Below the pieces are notes generated by a model. That model made no database searches. It was not told where the DNA came from and was given only the letters and a program-made list of their open reading frames with translations. Position numbers and translations under genes: made by a program. From Streptomyces fungicidicus (GTDB lineage Bacteria > Actinomycetota > Actinomycetes > Streptomycetales > Streptomycetaceae), in contig NZ_CP023407.1 in assembly GCF_003665435.1 (NCBI RefSeq), forward strand, positions 4,216,001-4,280,000: DNA of 64,000 nt. Reading direction: 5' to 3'. Below are positions 50,938 through 59,005 of this stretch, piece after piece. Within the stretch, counting starts at the first letter, position 1; each line of letters begins with the position of its first letter.

Positions 50938-51188
50938 GGCCCAGGCACTGGCCGGGGTACGCCTCGGCCCCGGCGGCGCGCGCACCGGCCGCACGCGGCC
51001 AAGCCGGTGCGCGGGAGAGCGGCGGAACGCGAAAGGCGACCCGGGCCGGAGAACGCGCCCAGGAAAAGGATCTTGGTAATTGGTCAATACGTCTATTCAC
51101 GTATGGCGCGAGTTCCCTGATGCCCTGTGAAAGCCCCGGCGTGGCTTTGTTTTTACGGGGCGGGGCACCATCATTCGCCTACGCGCGG

Positions 51189-51194
51189 TAAGTT
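51189..51194 (+). promoter_or_regulatory. -10 box of leaderless membrane-protein transcript
   Basis: TAAGTT lies 7 bp before the ATG at 51202. Confidence 0.4.
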
Positions 51195-51201
51195 TCTGGC
51201 C

Positions 51202-52497
51202 ATGCCACGTGGACGTCACCGTCATTCCCCGCCCCTGCACAGGATGCTGCCCCCGTCGGCGATCGCAGGCGTCTCCGTCGTCTGCGCCCTGGGGCCCTGG
51301 GTGTTCACACAACCGATGGTGCTTCGTGTCCTGGCCGGGGCCGCCGCGGTCACGGCGGTCGTCGGTGCCGTCGTCATGCGGAACTGGGACGCCCAGGCGG
51401 GTAAGCGCGTCGCCGAACTCACGCGCGCGCGTGCGAGCGACGAGTGGCGTTTCGAGGAGCGGGTCGCCGAACTGGAGTCGGACCTCGAGGAATCGCGCGA
51501 ACTGCGGGCGAAGCTGGAGCAGCGGCTGCGCGCCAAGCGCGGCGAACTCGCCGGGCTGCGCAACGAACACGCGGCCCTGCTGCGGCGGTACGCCGCGTCG
51601 GAGGTCGACCGGGCGAGCGTTCTGGAGGAACGCCGGGTACTCGAGATAGAGGCCGCGGTTCCGGCCCGCGCGCTGCCGGCGGGGCCGTCGGCGGAGCCGG
51701 GCGACGGGGCGGCCGGGGCGGCCGGGGAGTCCGTCGAGGCGGTCGCGGAGGAGGAGCCGGCAGCTCCCTCCGTCTTCTCGCCGGAGGGCTCGGAGCTGTT
51801 CCTGCGGGCCGGCGCGGCGCTGGCGCGGCTCGCCGGTGACGCCGATGCCGACGCCGATGCCGATGTGGATGTCGACGCGGACGCCGACGCCACGGAGGAC
51901 GAGGCCGTCGCCTCCGCGGCGGCCGACGAGACGTCCGGGCCGGCCGGCGACGCCGCCCCCGCCCGGCCCGGTGACACGCCGGGGGCCGAGGGCTCCCCGG
52001 CGGACGACGGGGCCCCCGGGGGCCCCGAGGACGACGGTCCCGAACCCACGAAGAGGCCCGGGCGGGAGCAGGCGCAGGAGGACGAGGCCGAGGGGCGGTC
52101 CGAGGCGGTCGGCGAGCACGAGCGTACGACCGCCGCCCCCGCGCCGGCCGCTTCTCCCGACCGGCCCGCACGGCAGCCCTCCGGGCACTTCACCGTGCCG
52201 ACGGCGGTGGCGGTCGTCCCGCCGAAGGCGCCGGTGCGGCGGCCGGTGTCCGACGGCGGCTTCGACTTCTTCGGGACGAAGAAGGACGCGGAGGGCACTG
52301 CCCTGGACTCCGTGCAGAACGAGGACCTGGCCGACGTCGTCGGCCAGGAGGCGCTCGCGCTGCACAAGGCGGAGGCCGAGGCGCGCTTCAAGCCCGCCGA
52401 CGAGCAGGCGCGCGGCATCGGCCAGGTCATCGACCTGACGGCGCACGACGAGACGGAACACATCGACGTCCAGGGCCTGCGCAGCGCGGCGTCCTGA
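51202..52497 (+). CDS. Membrane protein with coiled coil and acidic repeat tail, unknown
   Basis: A 431-residue protein. Two hydrophobic segments (about 18-35 and 40-58) form a hairpin anchor; residues about 65-150 are a charged coiled coil (RFEERVAELESDLEESRELRA...). A long low-complexity region follows, including an Asp-Ala/Val run coded by tandem GAT/GAC-GCC codons (51836-51890). The C-terminal 90 residues regain order (GGFDFFGTKKDAEGTALDSVQNEDLADVVGQEALALHKAEAEARFKP-like). No family recognised; the layout suggests an envelope or scaffold protein. Confidence 0.75.
   Translation: MPRGRHRHSPPLHRMLPPSAIAGVSVVCALGPWVFTQPMVLRVLAGAAAVTAVVGAVVMRNWDAQAGKRVAELTRARASDEWRFEERVAELESDLEESRELRAKLEQRLRAKRGELAGLRNEHAALLRRYAASEVDRASVLEERRVLEIEAAVPARALPAGPSAEPGDGAAGAAGESVEAVAEEEPAAPSVFSPEGSELFLRAGAALARLAGDADADADADVDVDADADATEDEAVASAAADETSGPAGDAAPARPGDTPGAEGSPADDGAPGGPEDDGPEPTKRPGREQAQEDEAEGRSEAVGEHERTTAAPAPAASPDRPARQPSGHFTVPTAVAVVPPKAPVRRPVSDGGFDFFGTKKDAEGTALDSVQNEDLADVVGQEALALHKAEAEARFKPADEQARGIGQVIDLTAHDETEHIDVQGLRSAAS
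51836..51890 (+). repeat. GAYGCC-type codon repeat (Asp-Ala/Val)
   Basis: Tandem hexamers such as GACGCC and GATGCC encode alternating Asp and Ala or Val in the preceding gene. Confidence 0.7.
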
Positions 52498-52510
52498 CCC
52501 CCGCACACCC

Positions 52511-52543
52511 CGACGGGCCCCGCGCACCGCGCGGGGCCCGTCG
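52511..52543 (+). terminator. Terminator after the coiled-coil membrane protein gene
   Basis: Fifteen-base-pair perfect stem CGACGGGCCCCGCGC with GCGCGGGGCCCGTCG closing a three-base loop ACC. Confidence 0.9.
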
Positions 52544-52838
52544 CCGTTCGCCCCCACGGCCAACCGGCCTCCACGTCCCGGGCAACTGCCCCTGCGAGGG
52601 CCGACAAGCGCCCGCACGGCGCCCGTCCCGCGTGCCCTGAGCCGCCCGGTGCTCCTGCGTCCCGTGGGGCGCGTGCGGCGACCGGTACGGCACCACGGGC
52701 CCTCGCTCTCCGCGCCGCACGCCGTCCCGGCTTTCCGGCACATGGTGTGCTGCTTCGCGGGCTGCCGTGTGCCGCTGCTGGCTGTCGGTACGTACTGGCG
52801 GGGCCGGTGCTGGGGCGGTGCGGGTGCTCCGGGGGCGG
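52544..52838. other. Intergenic region without visible gene
   Basis: Between a plus-strand terminator and the end of the convergent PH-domain operon. Frames that cross it show no Streptomyces codon bias, and I see no further regulatory element. Confidence 0.5.
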
Positions 52839-54173
52839 TCAGGCCATCCAGCGGTCCGGGCGGGCGTCGCGGCGGCCGGTGCGGGAGCGTTCGGCCTGGG
52901 AGCGCAGGAGGGCCGCGGCCTCCCCGGCGTCGCGCAGGTGGGCCGTCACCGACTTGTTCGCGCCGGTGTCCACATGGACGTGCGCGACGCCCCGCGCCCG
53001 CTGCCACGGCCCCTGGGCCAGCCGCACGCTCTGCACCTTGGCGTGCGGCACCAGGGACAGGCTGCGCCGCAGCAGCCCGCGGCGGGTGGCGAACACCGCG
53101 TCGGTGACGGCGAGTCCGTACCCCCGCCACCACAGCGGAACGCACCACCGCGCGCGGCGCGGCGGCCGGGAGAACGCCTCGCGCGGGGGCACGTTCACCC
53201 CGGGCAGCACCCGCGCGACGACCGACTCGGCGAGCTCGCGCGGAGCGACGGGCAGCAGCAGCGAGTTGGACGACCCCGCCACGTCCAGTTCCACCCGCAC
53301 CCACCCCCGCCGTCGCCACAGCAGCGGCTCGACCAGCCGCACCGCCTGCACCCGCCCCGGCGGCACCGTCCCGTGCGCCCGGTCCAGCAGCCCGTGGTCG
53401 ATGCGCAGCCCGTCCGGCGACTCGCCCAGCGTCCAGTCGTACTCGGCGACGAACCGGCCCACGCTGCTCGCGCCCGCCGCGCCCAGCATCGGCACGGCCG
53501 CGGCGAGCACCGTCCACACGCTGTGGGTGGCCGTCCACAGCAGCGGCACCACGACGCCGGCGACGATGAGCCAGCCCCAGGTCGCCCCGGTCAGCAGCAG
53601 GGAGACGGCGAGGACGCCCGGCGGCACCCGCAGCATCTGCCGGGACGGCGCCTCACCCACCTCGTGCGCGGTCTCCGGCGCGAAACCCGCCGCCCGCGCC
53701 AGCAGTTCGGCGCGCAGCGCCCGTGCCTCGCCGGCCCCCAGGAACGCGAGCTCGTCCTTCTTGTCGGTCCCGATGACGTCCAGTTTGAGCTTCGCCACGC
53801 CGGCGACCCGAGCGAGCAGCGGCTGGGTGACGTCGATGGCCTGGATCCGCTCCAGCCGGATGTGCGCGGTCCGCCGGAACAGCAGCCCGGTACGGATGCG
53901 CAGTTCGCTCTCGGTCACCGCGAAGTGGGTGAACCACCAGGTCAGAAAGCCGTAGAGGGCCGCCGCCGGGATGAGCACGGCGAGGCCGATCAGCAGGGTG
54001 GTGGTCGTCAGCCGGGTCAGCTGGCGCTGCGCCTGGTCGGGATCGTGCAGCGCCCACCCGATGAGCACCGCGACGGGCGCCCACGCCCGCCTGAGCGGTG
54101 TGACGGGGTGCAGCCGCCTCTCGGTCACCGGCGGGCGGTCGCGCACGTCCCCCTGGACGTCCGGGGCCGTCAC
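52839..54173 (-). CDS. Bacterial PH-domain membrane protein (YdbT-like)
   Basis: A 444-residue membrane protein with three bacterial PH (bPH_2) modules, each following a hydrophobic helix pair: GLLFRRTAHIRLERIQAIDVTQ, HGLLDRAHGTVPPGRVQAVRLVEPL and RGLLRRSLSLVPHAKVQSVRLAQGP. This matches YdbT, partner of YdbS. The start is GTG at 54173, overlapping the stop of the YdbS-like gene as GTGA. In Bacillus the pair has been linked to resistance to a membrane-active antimicrobial peptide; here that is only analogy. Confidence 0.88.
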   Translation of the reverse strand: MTAPDVQGDVRDRPPVTERRLHPVTPLRRAWAPVAVLIGWALHDPDQAQRQLTRLTTTTLLIGLAVLIPAAALYGFLTWWFTHFAVTESELRIRTGLLFRRTAHIRLERIQAIDVTQPLLARVAGVAKLKLDVIGTDKKDELAFLGAGEARALRAELLARAAGFAPETAHEVGEAPSRQMLRVPPGVLAVSLLLTGATWGWLIVAGVVVPLLWTATHSVWTVLAAAVPMLGAAGASSVGRFVAEYDWTLGESPDGLRIDHGLLDRAHGTVPPGRVQAVRLVEPLLWRRRGWVRVELDVAGSSNSLLLPVAPRELAESVVARVLPGVNVPPREAFSRPPRRARWCVPLWWRGYGLAVTDAVFATRRGLLRRSLSLVPHAKVQSVRLAQGPWQRARGVAHVHVDTGANKSVTAHLRDAGEAAALLRSQAERSRTGRRDARPDRWMA

Positions 54174-54700
54174 AGCCCCGCCGATCGGGCCTCGCCCAGC
54201 TCGGTGAGCCGGTCGCGCAGCCGTTCCGCCTCGGCCGGGTCGAGGCCGGGGATGGTGGCGTCGGTCGCCGCGGCGGCCGTGTGCAGCTGCACGCTGGCCA
54301 GCCCGAAGTGCCGCTCCGCCGGCCCGGAGGTGACCTCGACCAGCTGCATCCGCCCGTACGGCACGACAGTTTCCCGCCGCCACAGCACGCCCCGGCTGAT
54401 CAGCAGGTCGTCGGCGCGCTCCGCGTACCGCCAGGAACGCCAGTTCCGCTCCAGCAGCACCCAGCCCCAGAGCAGCAGCGCCAGCGGCAGCAGCGCGAAG
54501 GCGGCCCAGCCGGGCCCGGCCAGCAGTCCCGGCACCAGCCCGGCGGCCAGGGTCAGCAGCCCCAGCCACACCACCAGCAGCAGCCGCCGCATCCTGAGCA
54601 GCCCGGGAGGCAGCGCGATCCACACCGGCTCCCCGCCGTCCGGGACCGCCGGCCCGCTCGTCGCCGCTGTCCCCGTTTCGTGCGGGCTCCCCGTCTCCAT
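54170..54700 (-). CDS. Bacterial PH-domain membrane protein (YdbS-like)
   Basis: A 176-residue protein with two N-terminal helices (about 40-80) and one bPH_2 module (DDLLISRGVLWRRETVVPYGRMQLVEVTSGP). It is coupled to the three-module protein downstream. The ATG at 54700 lies 6 bp after TACGCT on the minus strand, so a leaderless start is likely; the frame to 54868 overlaps nuoD2. Divergent from nuoD2 with 31 bp between the starts. Confidence 0.88.
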   Translation of the reverse strand: METGSPHETGTAATSGPAVPDGGEPVWIALPPGLLRMRRLLLVVWLGLLTLAAGLVPGLLAGPGWAAFALLPLALLLWGWVLLERNWRSWRYAERADDLLISRGVLWRRETVVPYGRMQLVEVTSGPAERHFGLASVQLHTAAAATDATIPGLDPAEAERLRDRLTELGEARSAGL

Positions 54701-54706
54701 GGGGCC

Positions 54707-54712
54707 AGCGTA
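54707..54712 (-). promoter_or_regulatory. -10 box of leaderless PH-operon transcript
   Basis: TACGCT on the minus strand, 6 bp before the ATG at 54700. It lies within the short gap shared with nuoD2. Confidence 0.55.
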
Positions 54713-54731
54713 CGTAGGGGAGACTGTGTTC

Positions 54732-55883
54732 ATGACTCCTACGACGGAGACCATGGTCGGTATCGGCGGCGCGGCGGAGAGCACCGACATGGTGCTCAAC
54801 ATCGGGCCCCAGCACCCGTCCACCCACGGCGTGCTGCGGCTGAAGCTCGTCCTGGACGGCGAGCGCATCGTCCACGCGGAGCCCGTGATCGGCTATATGC
54901 ACCGGGGCGCGGAGAAGCTGTTCGAGGCCCGTGACTACCGCCAGATCATCATGCTGGCCAACCGCCACGACTGGCTGTCGGCGTTCTCCAACGAGCTGGG
55001 CGTGGTCCTCGCCGTCGAGCGGATGCTCGGCATGGAGGTCCCCGAGCGGGCGGTGTGGCTGCGCACGCTGCTCGCCGAGCTGAACCGGGTCCTCAACCAC
55101 CTGATGTTCCTCGGTTCCTATCCGCTGGAACTGGGCGGCATCACCCCGATCTTCTACGCGTTCACCGAGCGCGAGGAGCTCCAGCACGTCATGGAGGAGG
55201 TCTCCGGCGGGCGGATGCACTACATGTTCAACCGCGTGGGCGGCCTCAAGGAGGACCTCCCGGCGGGATGGACCACCCGTGCCCGCGCCGCCGTCGCCGA
55301 CGTCCGCTCCCGGATGGACCGCTTCGACGACCTGGTGCTGGGCAACGAGATCTTCCGGGGCCGCACGCGCGGCGTCGGCGTGCTGTCCCCCCGCGCCGTG
55401 CACGCGTACGGCGTGAGCGGGCCCATCGCGCGCGGCTCCGGCGTCGACTTCGACCTGCGCCGCGACGAGCCGTACCTCGCCTACGGCGAACTGGGCGACG
55501 TCCTGAAGGTGGTGACCCGCGAGGAGGGCGACTGCCTCGCCCGTTTCGAGTGCCTCCTGGAGCAGACCCACAACGCCCTCGACCTCGCCGACGCCTGCCT
55601 CGACCGGCTCGCCGAGCTGCCGCCCGGTCCGGTCAACCAGCGGCTCCCGAAGGTCCTCAAGGCCCCCGAGGGGCACACGTACGCGTGGACCGAGAACCCG
55701 CTCGGCATCAACGGCTACTACCTGGTCAGCAAGGGCGAGAAGACGCCGTACCGGCTGAAGCTGCGCTCGGCGTCGTACAACAACATCCAGGCGCTCACCG
55801 AGCTGCTGCCGGGGACGCTGGTCGCGGACATGGTGGCGATTCTCGGGTCAATGTTCTTCGTCGTCGGCGACATCGACAAATAG
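54732..55883 (+). CDS. nuoD2: NADH-quinone oxidoreductase subunit D homologue (NuoD2)
   Basis: A 383-residue 49-kDa-type subunit. It begins VLNIGPQHPSTHGVLRLKLVLDGE and has IGYMHRGAEKLFEARDYRQ and ANRHDWLSAFSNELG. The C-terminus GSMFFVVGDIDK is the usual NuoD end (DPVFGEVDR). The quinone-site histidine is in QHPSTHG. It stands alone, not in a nuo operon, hence a second or accessory copy. AGGGGAG lies 9 bases before the ATG. Its last 36 bp overlap the end of a convergent MidA-type methyltransferase gene, whose mitochondrial relative modifies the NuoD homologue. Confidence 0.92.
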   Translation: MTPTTETMVGIGGAAESTDMVLNIGPQHPSTHGVLRLKLVLDGERIVHAEPVIGYMHRGAEKLFEARDYRQIIMLANRHDWLSAFSNELGVVLAVERMLGMEVPERAVWLRTLLAELNRVLNHLMFLGSYPLELGGITPIFYAFTEREELQHVMEEVSGGRMHYMFNRVGGLKEDLPAGWTTRARAAVADVRSRMDRFDDLVLGNEIFRGRTRGVGVLSPRAVHAYGVSGPIARGSGVDFDLRRDEPYLAYGELGDVLKVVTREEGDCLARFECLLEQTHNALDLADACLDRLAELPPGPVNQRLPKVLKAPEGHTYAWTENPLGINGYYLVSKGEKTPYRLKLRSASYNNIQALTELLPGTLVADMVAILGSMFFVVGDIDK

Positions 55884-56906
55884 GTCCGCCGCCCGCGCGA
55901 GCCCGACCGGCTGCACCAGCCACCCGAAGTCGCCGAGACCGCCCGGCGCGGTGAGCTCGGCGGCCTCCCCGGCGCCCGCCAGGGCGCGCACGTAGCCGGC
56001 GGGGTCGGTGGCGGCCAGGGTGAGCGGCGGGCGCGCGCCGCTCACCCCGAGGGCGCGCAGGGCGTCGCGCTGCGCCAGCAGCAGCGCGCCGGGGAGCGGA
56101 CCGGCCGCGGCGCACGCGTCCAGGGCGACATGCGCGGTGAGGTCGCACGACCCGTCCGGCACGGGTGCCGTCTCCCGGCCCTCCCGGAACGCGGTGAGCG
56201 TCCCGAACGGCGGCCGCGACACGGCCGTGTGCGCGTAGTCCACGGCGACGGCCAGCCCCCGTGCGACCGTCCCGGCGGCCGCCGCCCAGGCGCGGTCCCG
56301 GGGCAGCCCGATCTCCGCGCGCAGCCCCTCCTCGCCGCCCGGTGGCCACCACCGTGCCAGCCACTCGGCGTCCGGGCCCGCGACCGGCTCCCCGAGCAGC
56401 TCCGTGCCGTCGTCCCGCACCAGCACCAGCCGCGGGACGCCCGCCGCGTCCACCTCGGCGACGTTCAGCGGCACGTTGTCCAGCCACTCGTTGGCGAAGA
56501 GCAGCCCCGTGATCCCCTCCGGGGGCTCCGCCCGCCACCCGATCCGGGGATCGAGCCCGGCGGGCCGGCCGGTGAGCTCGACCGCGTACGCACGCGTGCG
56601 GGCCGCCACCCCGGCGGGCAGCGCGGCGAGGACGCCGGTGACCAGTTCGCCCCGCCCGGCCGCCATGTCCACGAAGTCGAGCACCGCGGGCCGCCCCAGC
56701 GCCTCGTCGACCCGGCACAGCAGCCGCGCCACGGCGCCGGCGAACAGCCGCGAGGCGTGGACGGAGGTACGGAAGTGCCCGGCCGGGCCCTCGCCGGGCC
56801 GCCGGTAGAAGCCGCCCGGCCCGTACAGGGCCTCCTCGGCCGCCGCCCGCCAGCCCCGCGCGCCGCCCTCCGCGGCCCCCGCCACCTGCCCGTCGTCGCC
56901 TGTCAC
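55848..56906 (-). CDS. MidA/NDUFAF7-family (DUF185) SAM-dependent methyltransferase
   Basis: A 352-residue protein. Family signatures in order are ALYGPGGFYRRPGEGPAGHFRTS near the N-terminus, the SAM motif VDMAAGRGELVTGVL, FANEWLDNVPLNV (NEFFDALP-type), AVDYAHTAVSRPPFGTLTAF (DYGH-type) and CDLTAHVALDA (DITAHV-type). The mitochondrial member NDUFAF7 dimethylates an arginine of the 49-kDa complex I subunit. Here the gene is convergent with nuoD2 and overlaps it by 36 bp. GTG at 56906 follows TAGTCT by 6 bp. Targeting of NuoD2 is inference from family plus position. Confidence 0.85.
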   Translation of the reverse strand: MTGDDGQVAGAAEGGARGWRAAAEEALYGPGGFYRRPGEGPAGHFRTSVHASRLFAGAVARLLCRVDEALGRPAVLDFVDMAAGRGELVTGVLAALPAGVAARTRAYAVELTGRPAGLDPRIGWRAEPPEGITGLLFANEWLDNVPLNVAEVDAAGVPRLVLVRDDGTELLGEPVAGPDAEWLARWWPPGGEEGLRAEIGLPRDRAWAAAAGTVARGLAVAVDYAHTAVSRPPFGTLTAFREGRETAPVPDGSCDLTAHVALDACAAAGPLPGALLLAQRDALRALGVSGARPPLTLAATDPAGYVRALAGAGEAAELTAPGGLGDFGWLVQPVGLARAADLFVDVADDEEH

Positions 56907-56912
56907 CGGGCC

Positions 56913-56918
56913 AGACTA
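56913..56918 (-). promoter_or_regulatory. -10 box of leaderless methyltransferase transcript
   Basis: On the minus strand TAGTCT lies 6 bp before the GTG at 56906. Confidence 0.55.
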
Positions 56919-57011
56919 AGCGCGCGGATATGCCCCGCCTCCACCTTGCGGAGTACACGTACCGACCGGGGATCGGCCCTCCGGTTGACCCCTGCACGCA
57001 TCCGGCAAACC

Positions 57012-57017
57012 TACGCT
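57012..57017 (+). promoter_or_regulatory. -10 box of leaderless histidine-kinase transcript
   Basis: TACGCT lies 7 bp before the GTG at 57025. Confidence 0.55.
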
Positions 57018-57024
57018 GGGTTAC

Positions 57025-58227
57025 GTGCAGCGCCTCTATGACTTCATCCGCAGACACCCGACGTGGGTCGACGGCTTCTGGGCCGTGGTCCTGTTCGGGA
57101 TTTCGGTCCTCAGCGGAACGACCATGGAGGAGTCCCGGGGGACGGACCTGCCCGCCCTCACCGTGCCGGTCATGCTGCTGCTGTCGCTGGTCGTCACGCT
57201 GCGCCGCCGGATGCCCGAGCGGATGCTGCTCCTCGCCCTCGCGGTGGGCCTGGGACAGCTGATCGCGGACGTGGCGACGCTGCCCGCCGACTTCGCCCTG
57301 CTGGTGATCGTCTACACGGTCGCGGCGGTCGGGGCCCGCTGGGCCTCCCGCGTCGCGCTGACCGCCGGCCTGTGCGCCGCGCCCCTCGCGCAGCTGCGCT
57401 GGCCGACCGAAGAGGCGAGCACGGCGCAGAACCTCGCCATCATGGTCCTCCAGACCGTGCCCTTCGCCCTTGCCTGGGTGCTCGGCGACTCCATCCGCAC
57501 CCGCCGCGCGTACTTCGCGCAGCTGGAAGAGCGTGCCGCCCGGCTGGAGAAGGAGCGCGAGGCGCAGGCGAAGGTGGCGGTCGCCGCCGAACGCGCCCGG
57601 ATAGCCCGCGAGCTGCACGACGTCGTCGCGCACAACGTGTCGGTGATGGTGGTGCAGGCCGACGGCGCCGCCTACGTCCTCGACGCCGCCCCCGACCAGG
57701 CGAAGAAGGCCCTGGAGACCATCTCCTCCACCGGCCGCCAGGCCCTCGCCGAGATGCGCCGCCTGCTGGGCGTGCTGCGCACCGGCGAGCACCAGGAGGC
57801 CGGGGAGTACGTCCCGCAGCCCGACGTGCAGCAGATCGAGGATCTCGTCGAACAGTGCCGGGGCTCCGGCCTCCCGGTGGACTTCCGGGTCGAGGGCACC
57901 CCGCGCCCGCTGCCCAGCGGCGTCGAGCTCACCGCGTACCGCATCGTGCAGGAGGCGCTCACCAACACCCGCAAGCACGGCGGCCCCGACGCGGGCGCCA
58001 GCGTGCGCCTGGTGTACTTCGACGACGGCCTCGGCCTCCTAGTGGAGGACGACGGCAAGGGCGCGCCGCACGAGCTGTACGAGGAGGGCGGGTTCGACGG
58101 CCAGGGCCACGGCCTGATCGGCATGCGCGAGCGGGTCGGCATGGTCGGCGGCACCCTGGACGCGGGTCCGCGGCAGGGCGGAGGATTCCGCATCAGTGTG
58201 CTGCTGCCGCTCAAACCCGCGCATTGA
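57025..58227 (+). CDS. Two-component sensor histidine kinase (NarX-like, HisKA_3)
   Basis: A 400-residue membrane kinase. Four or five hydrophobic helices (about 15-160) lack a large sensory loop, pointing to intramembrane sensing. A short coiled coil leads to the HisKA_3 domain with His198 in ERARIARELHDVVAHNV; the ATPase part has YRIVQEALTNTRKHG and GHGLIGMRERVGMVGG. It pairs with the LuxR-type regulator 75 bp downstream. The signal is unknown. Probably leaderless from GTG. Confidence 0.93.
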   Translation: MQRLYDFIRRHPTWVDGFWAVVLFGISVLSGTTMEESRGTDLPALTVPVMLLLSLVVTLRRRMPERMLLLALAVGLGQLIADVATLPADFALLVIVYTVAAVGARWASRVALTAGLCAAPLAQLRWPTEEASTAQNLAIMVLQTVPFALAWVLGDSIRTRRAYFAQLEERAARLEKEREAQAKVAVAAERARIARELHDVVAHNVSVMVVQADGAAYVLDAAPDQAKKALETISSTGRQALAEMRRLLGVLRTGEHQEAGEYVPQPDVQQIEDLVEQCRGSGLPVDFRVEGTPRPLPSGVELTAYRIVQEALTNTRKHGGPDAGASVRLVYFDDGLGLLVEDDGKGAPHELYEEGGFDGQGHGLIGMRERVGMVGGTLDAGPRQGGGFRISVLLPLKPAH

Positions 58228-58246
58228 CGCCCGCGCACGCCCCTTG

Positions 58247-58259
58247 TTGACACCTGTCA
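58247..58259 (+). promoter_or_regulatory. TTGACA within a small dyad upstream of the response regulator
   Basis: TTGACA (58247-58252) overlaps the dyad TGACA-CC-TGTCA. It may be a -35 and/or an operator for the regulator gene; no clear -10 follows. Confidence 0.3.
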
Positions 58260-58302
58260 CGCCCCCTGCGGCTGCTGACGACCGAACGGAAGAAGAGGCC
58301 CG

Positions 58303-58974
58303 ATGACGATCCGCGTGATGCTCGTCGACGACCAGGTGCTGCTGCGCACCGGGTTCCGGATGGTGCTCGCCGCCCAGCCGGACATGGATGTCGTGGCGGA
58401 GGCGGGCAACGGCGTGGAGGCCCTGGAGGTGCTGCGGTCCACCGCCGTCGACGTGGTGCTGATGGATGTCCGCATGCCCAAGCTGGACGGCGTGGAGACG
58501 ACCCGGCGGATCTGCGCGGACACCGATCCGCCGAAGGTGCTGATCCTCACCACCTTCGACCTCGACGAGTACGCCTTCTCCGGGCTGAAGGCGGGCGCGT
58601 CCGGCTTCATGCTCAAGGACGTGCCGCCGGGCGAGCTGCTCGCCGCGATCCGCGCGGTGCACAGCGGCGACGCCGTGGTCGCCCCCTCCACCACCCGCCG
58701 GCTCCTGGACCGGTTCGCGCCGATGCTGCCCGGCACGGGCAAGCAGGCCGAGCACCAGGAACTGGGACGGCTCACCGGGCGCGAGCGGGAGGTCATGGTG
58801 CTGGTCGCGCAGGGCCTGTCCAACGGCGAGATCGCGGCCCGGCTGGTGCTCTCCGAGGCCACCGTGAAGACCCACGTCGGCCGCATCCTGACCAAGCTGG
58901 GGCTGCGGGACCGGGTGCAGGTGGTCGTCCTCGCCTACGAGACGGGTCTGGTGCGGGCCGGCGGACACGGCTGA
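58303..58974 (+). CDS. NarL/LuxR-family response regulator
   Basis: A 223-residue regulator. The receiver domain has the acidic pair VDDQ, phospho-acceptor Asp55 in VVLMDVRMPKLDG, and Lys in FMLKDVPPGELL. The GerE/LuxR HTH is LTGREREVMVLVAQGLSNGEIAARLVLSEATVKTHVGRIL. It is the cognate partner of the kinase just upstream. The regulon is unknown. Confidence 0.95.
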   Translation: MTIRVMLVDDQVLLRTGFRMVLAAQPDMDVVAEAGNGVEALEVLRSTAVDVVLMDVRMPKLDGVETTRRICADTDPPKVLILTTFDLDEYAFSGLKAGASGFMLKDVPPGELLAAIRAVHSGDAVVAPSTTRRLLDRFAPMLPGTGKQAEHQELGRLTGREREVMVLVAQGLSNGEIAARLVLSEATVKTHVGRILTKLGLRDRVQVVVLAYETGLVRAGGHG

Positions 58975-58993
58975 ACGCGCGGCCGCGCGTCGG

Positions 58994-58999
58994 TAGGGT
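58994..58999 (+). promoter_or_regulatory. -10 box of leaderless tmrB-like transcript
   Basis: TAGGGT lies 6 bp before the ATG at 59006. Confidence 0.55.
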
Positions 59000-59005
59000 G
59001 CGCGC

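Noticed and set aside
52767..54731. Long N-terminal extension of the nuoD2 frame
   Set aside because: Antisense to the PH-domain genes and unlike any NuoD N-terminus; the ATG at 54732 has a ribosome site.
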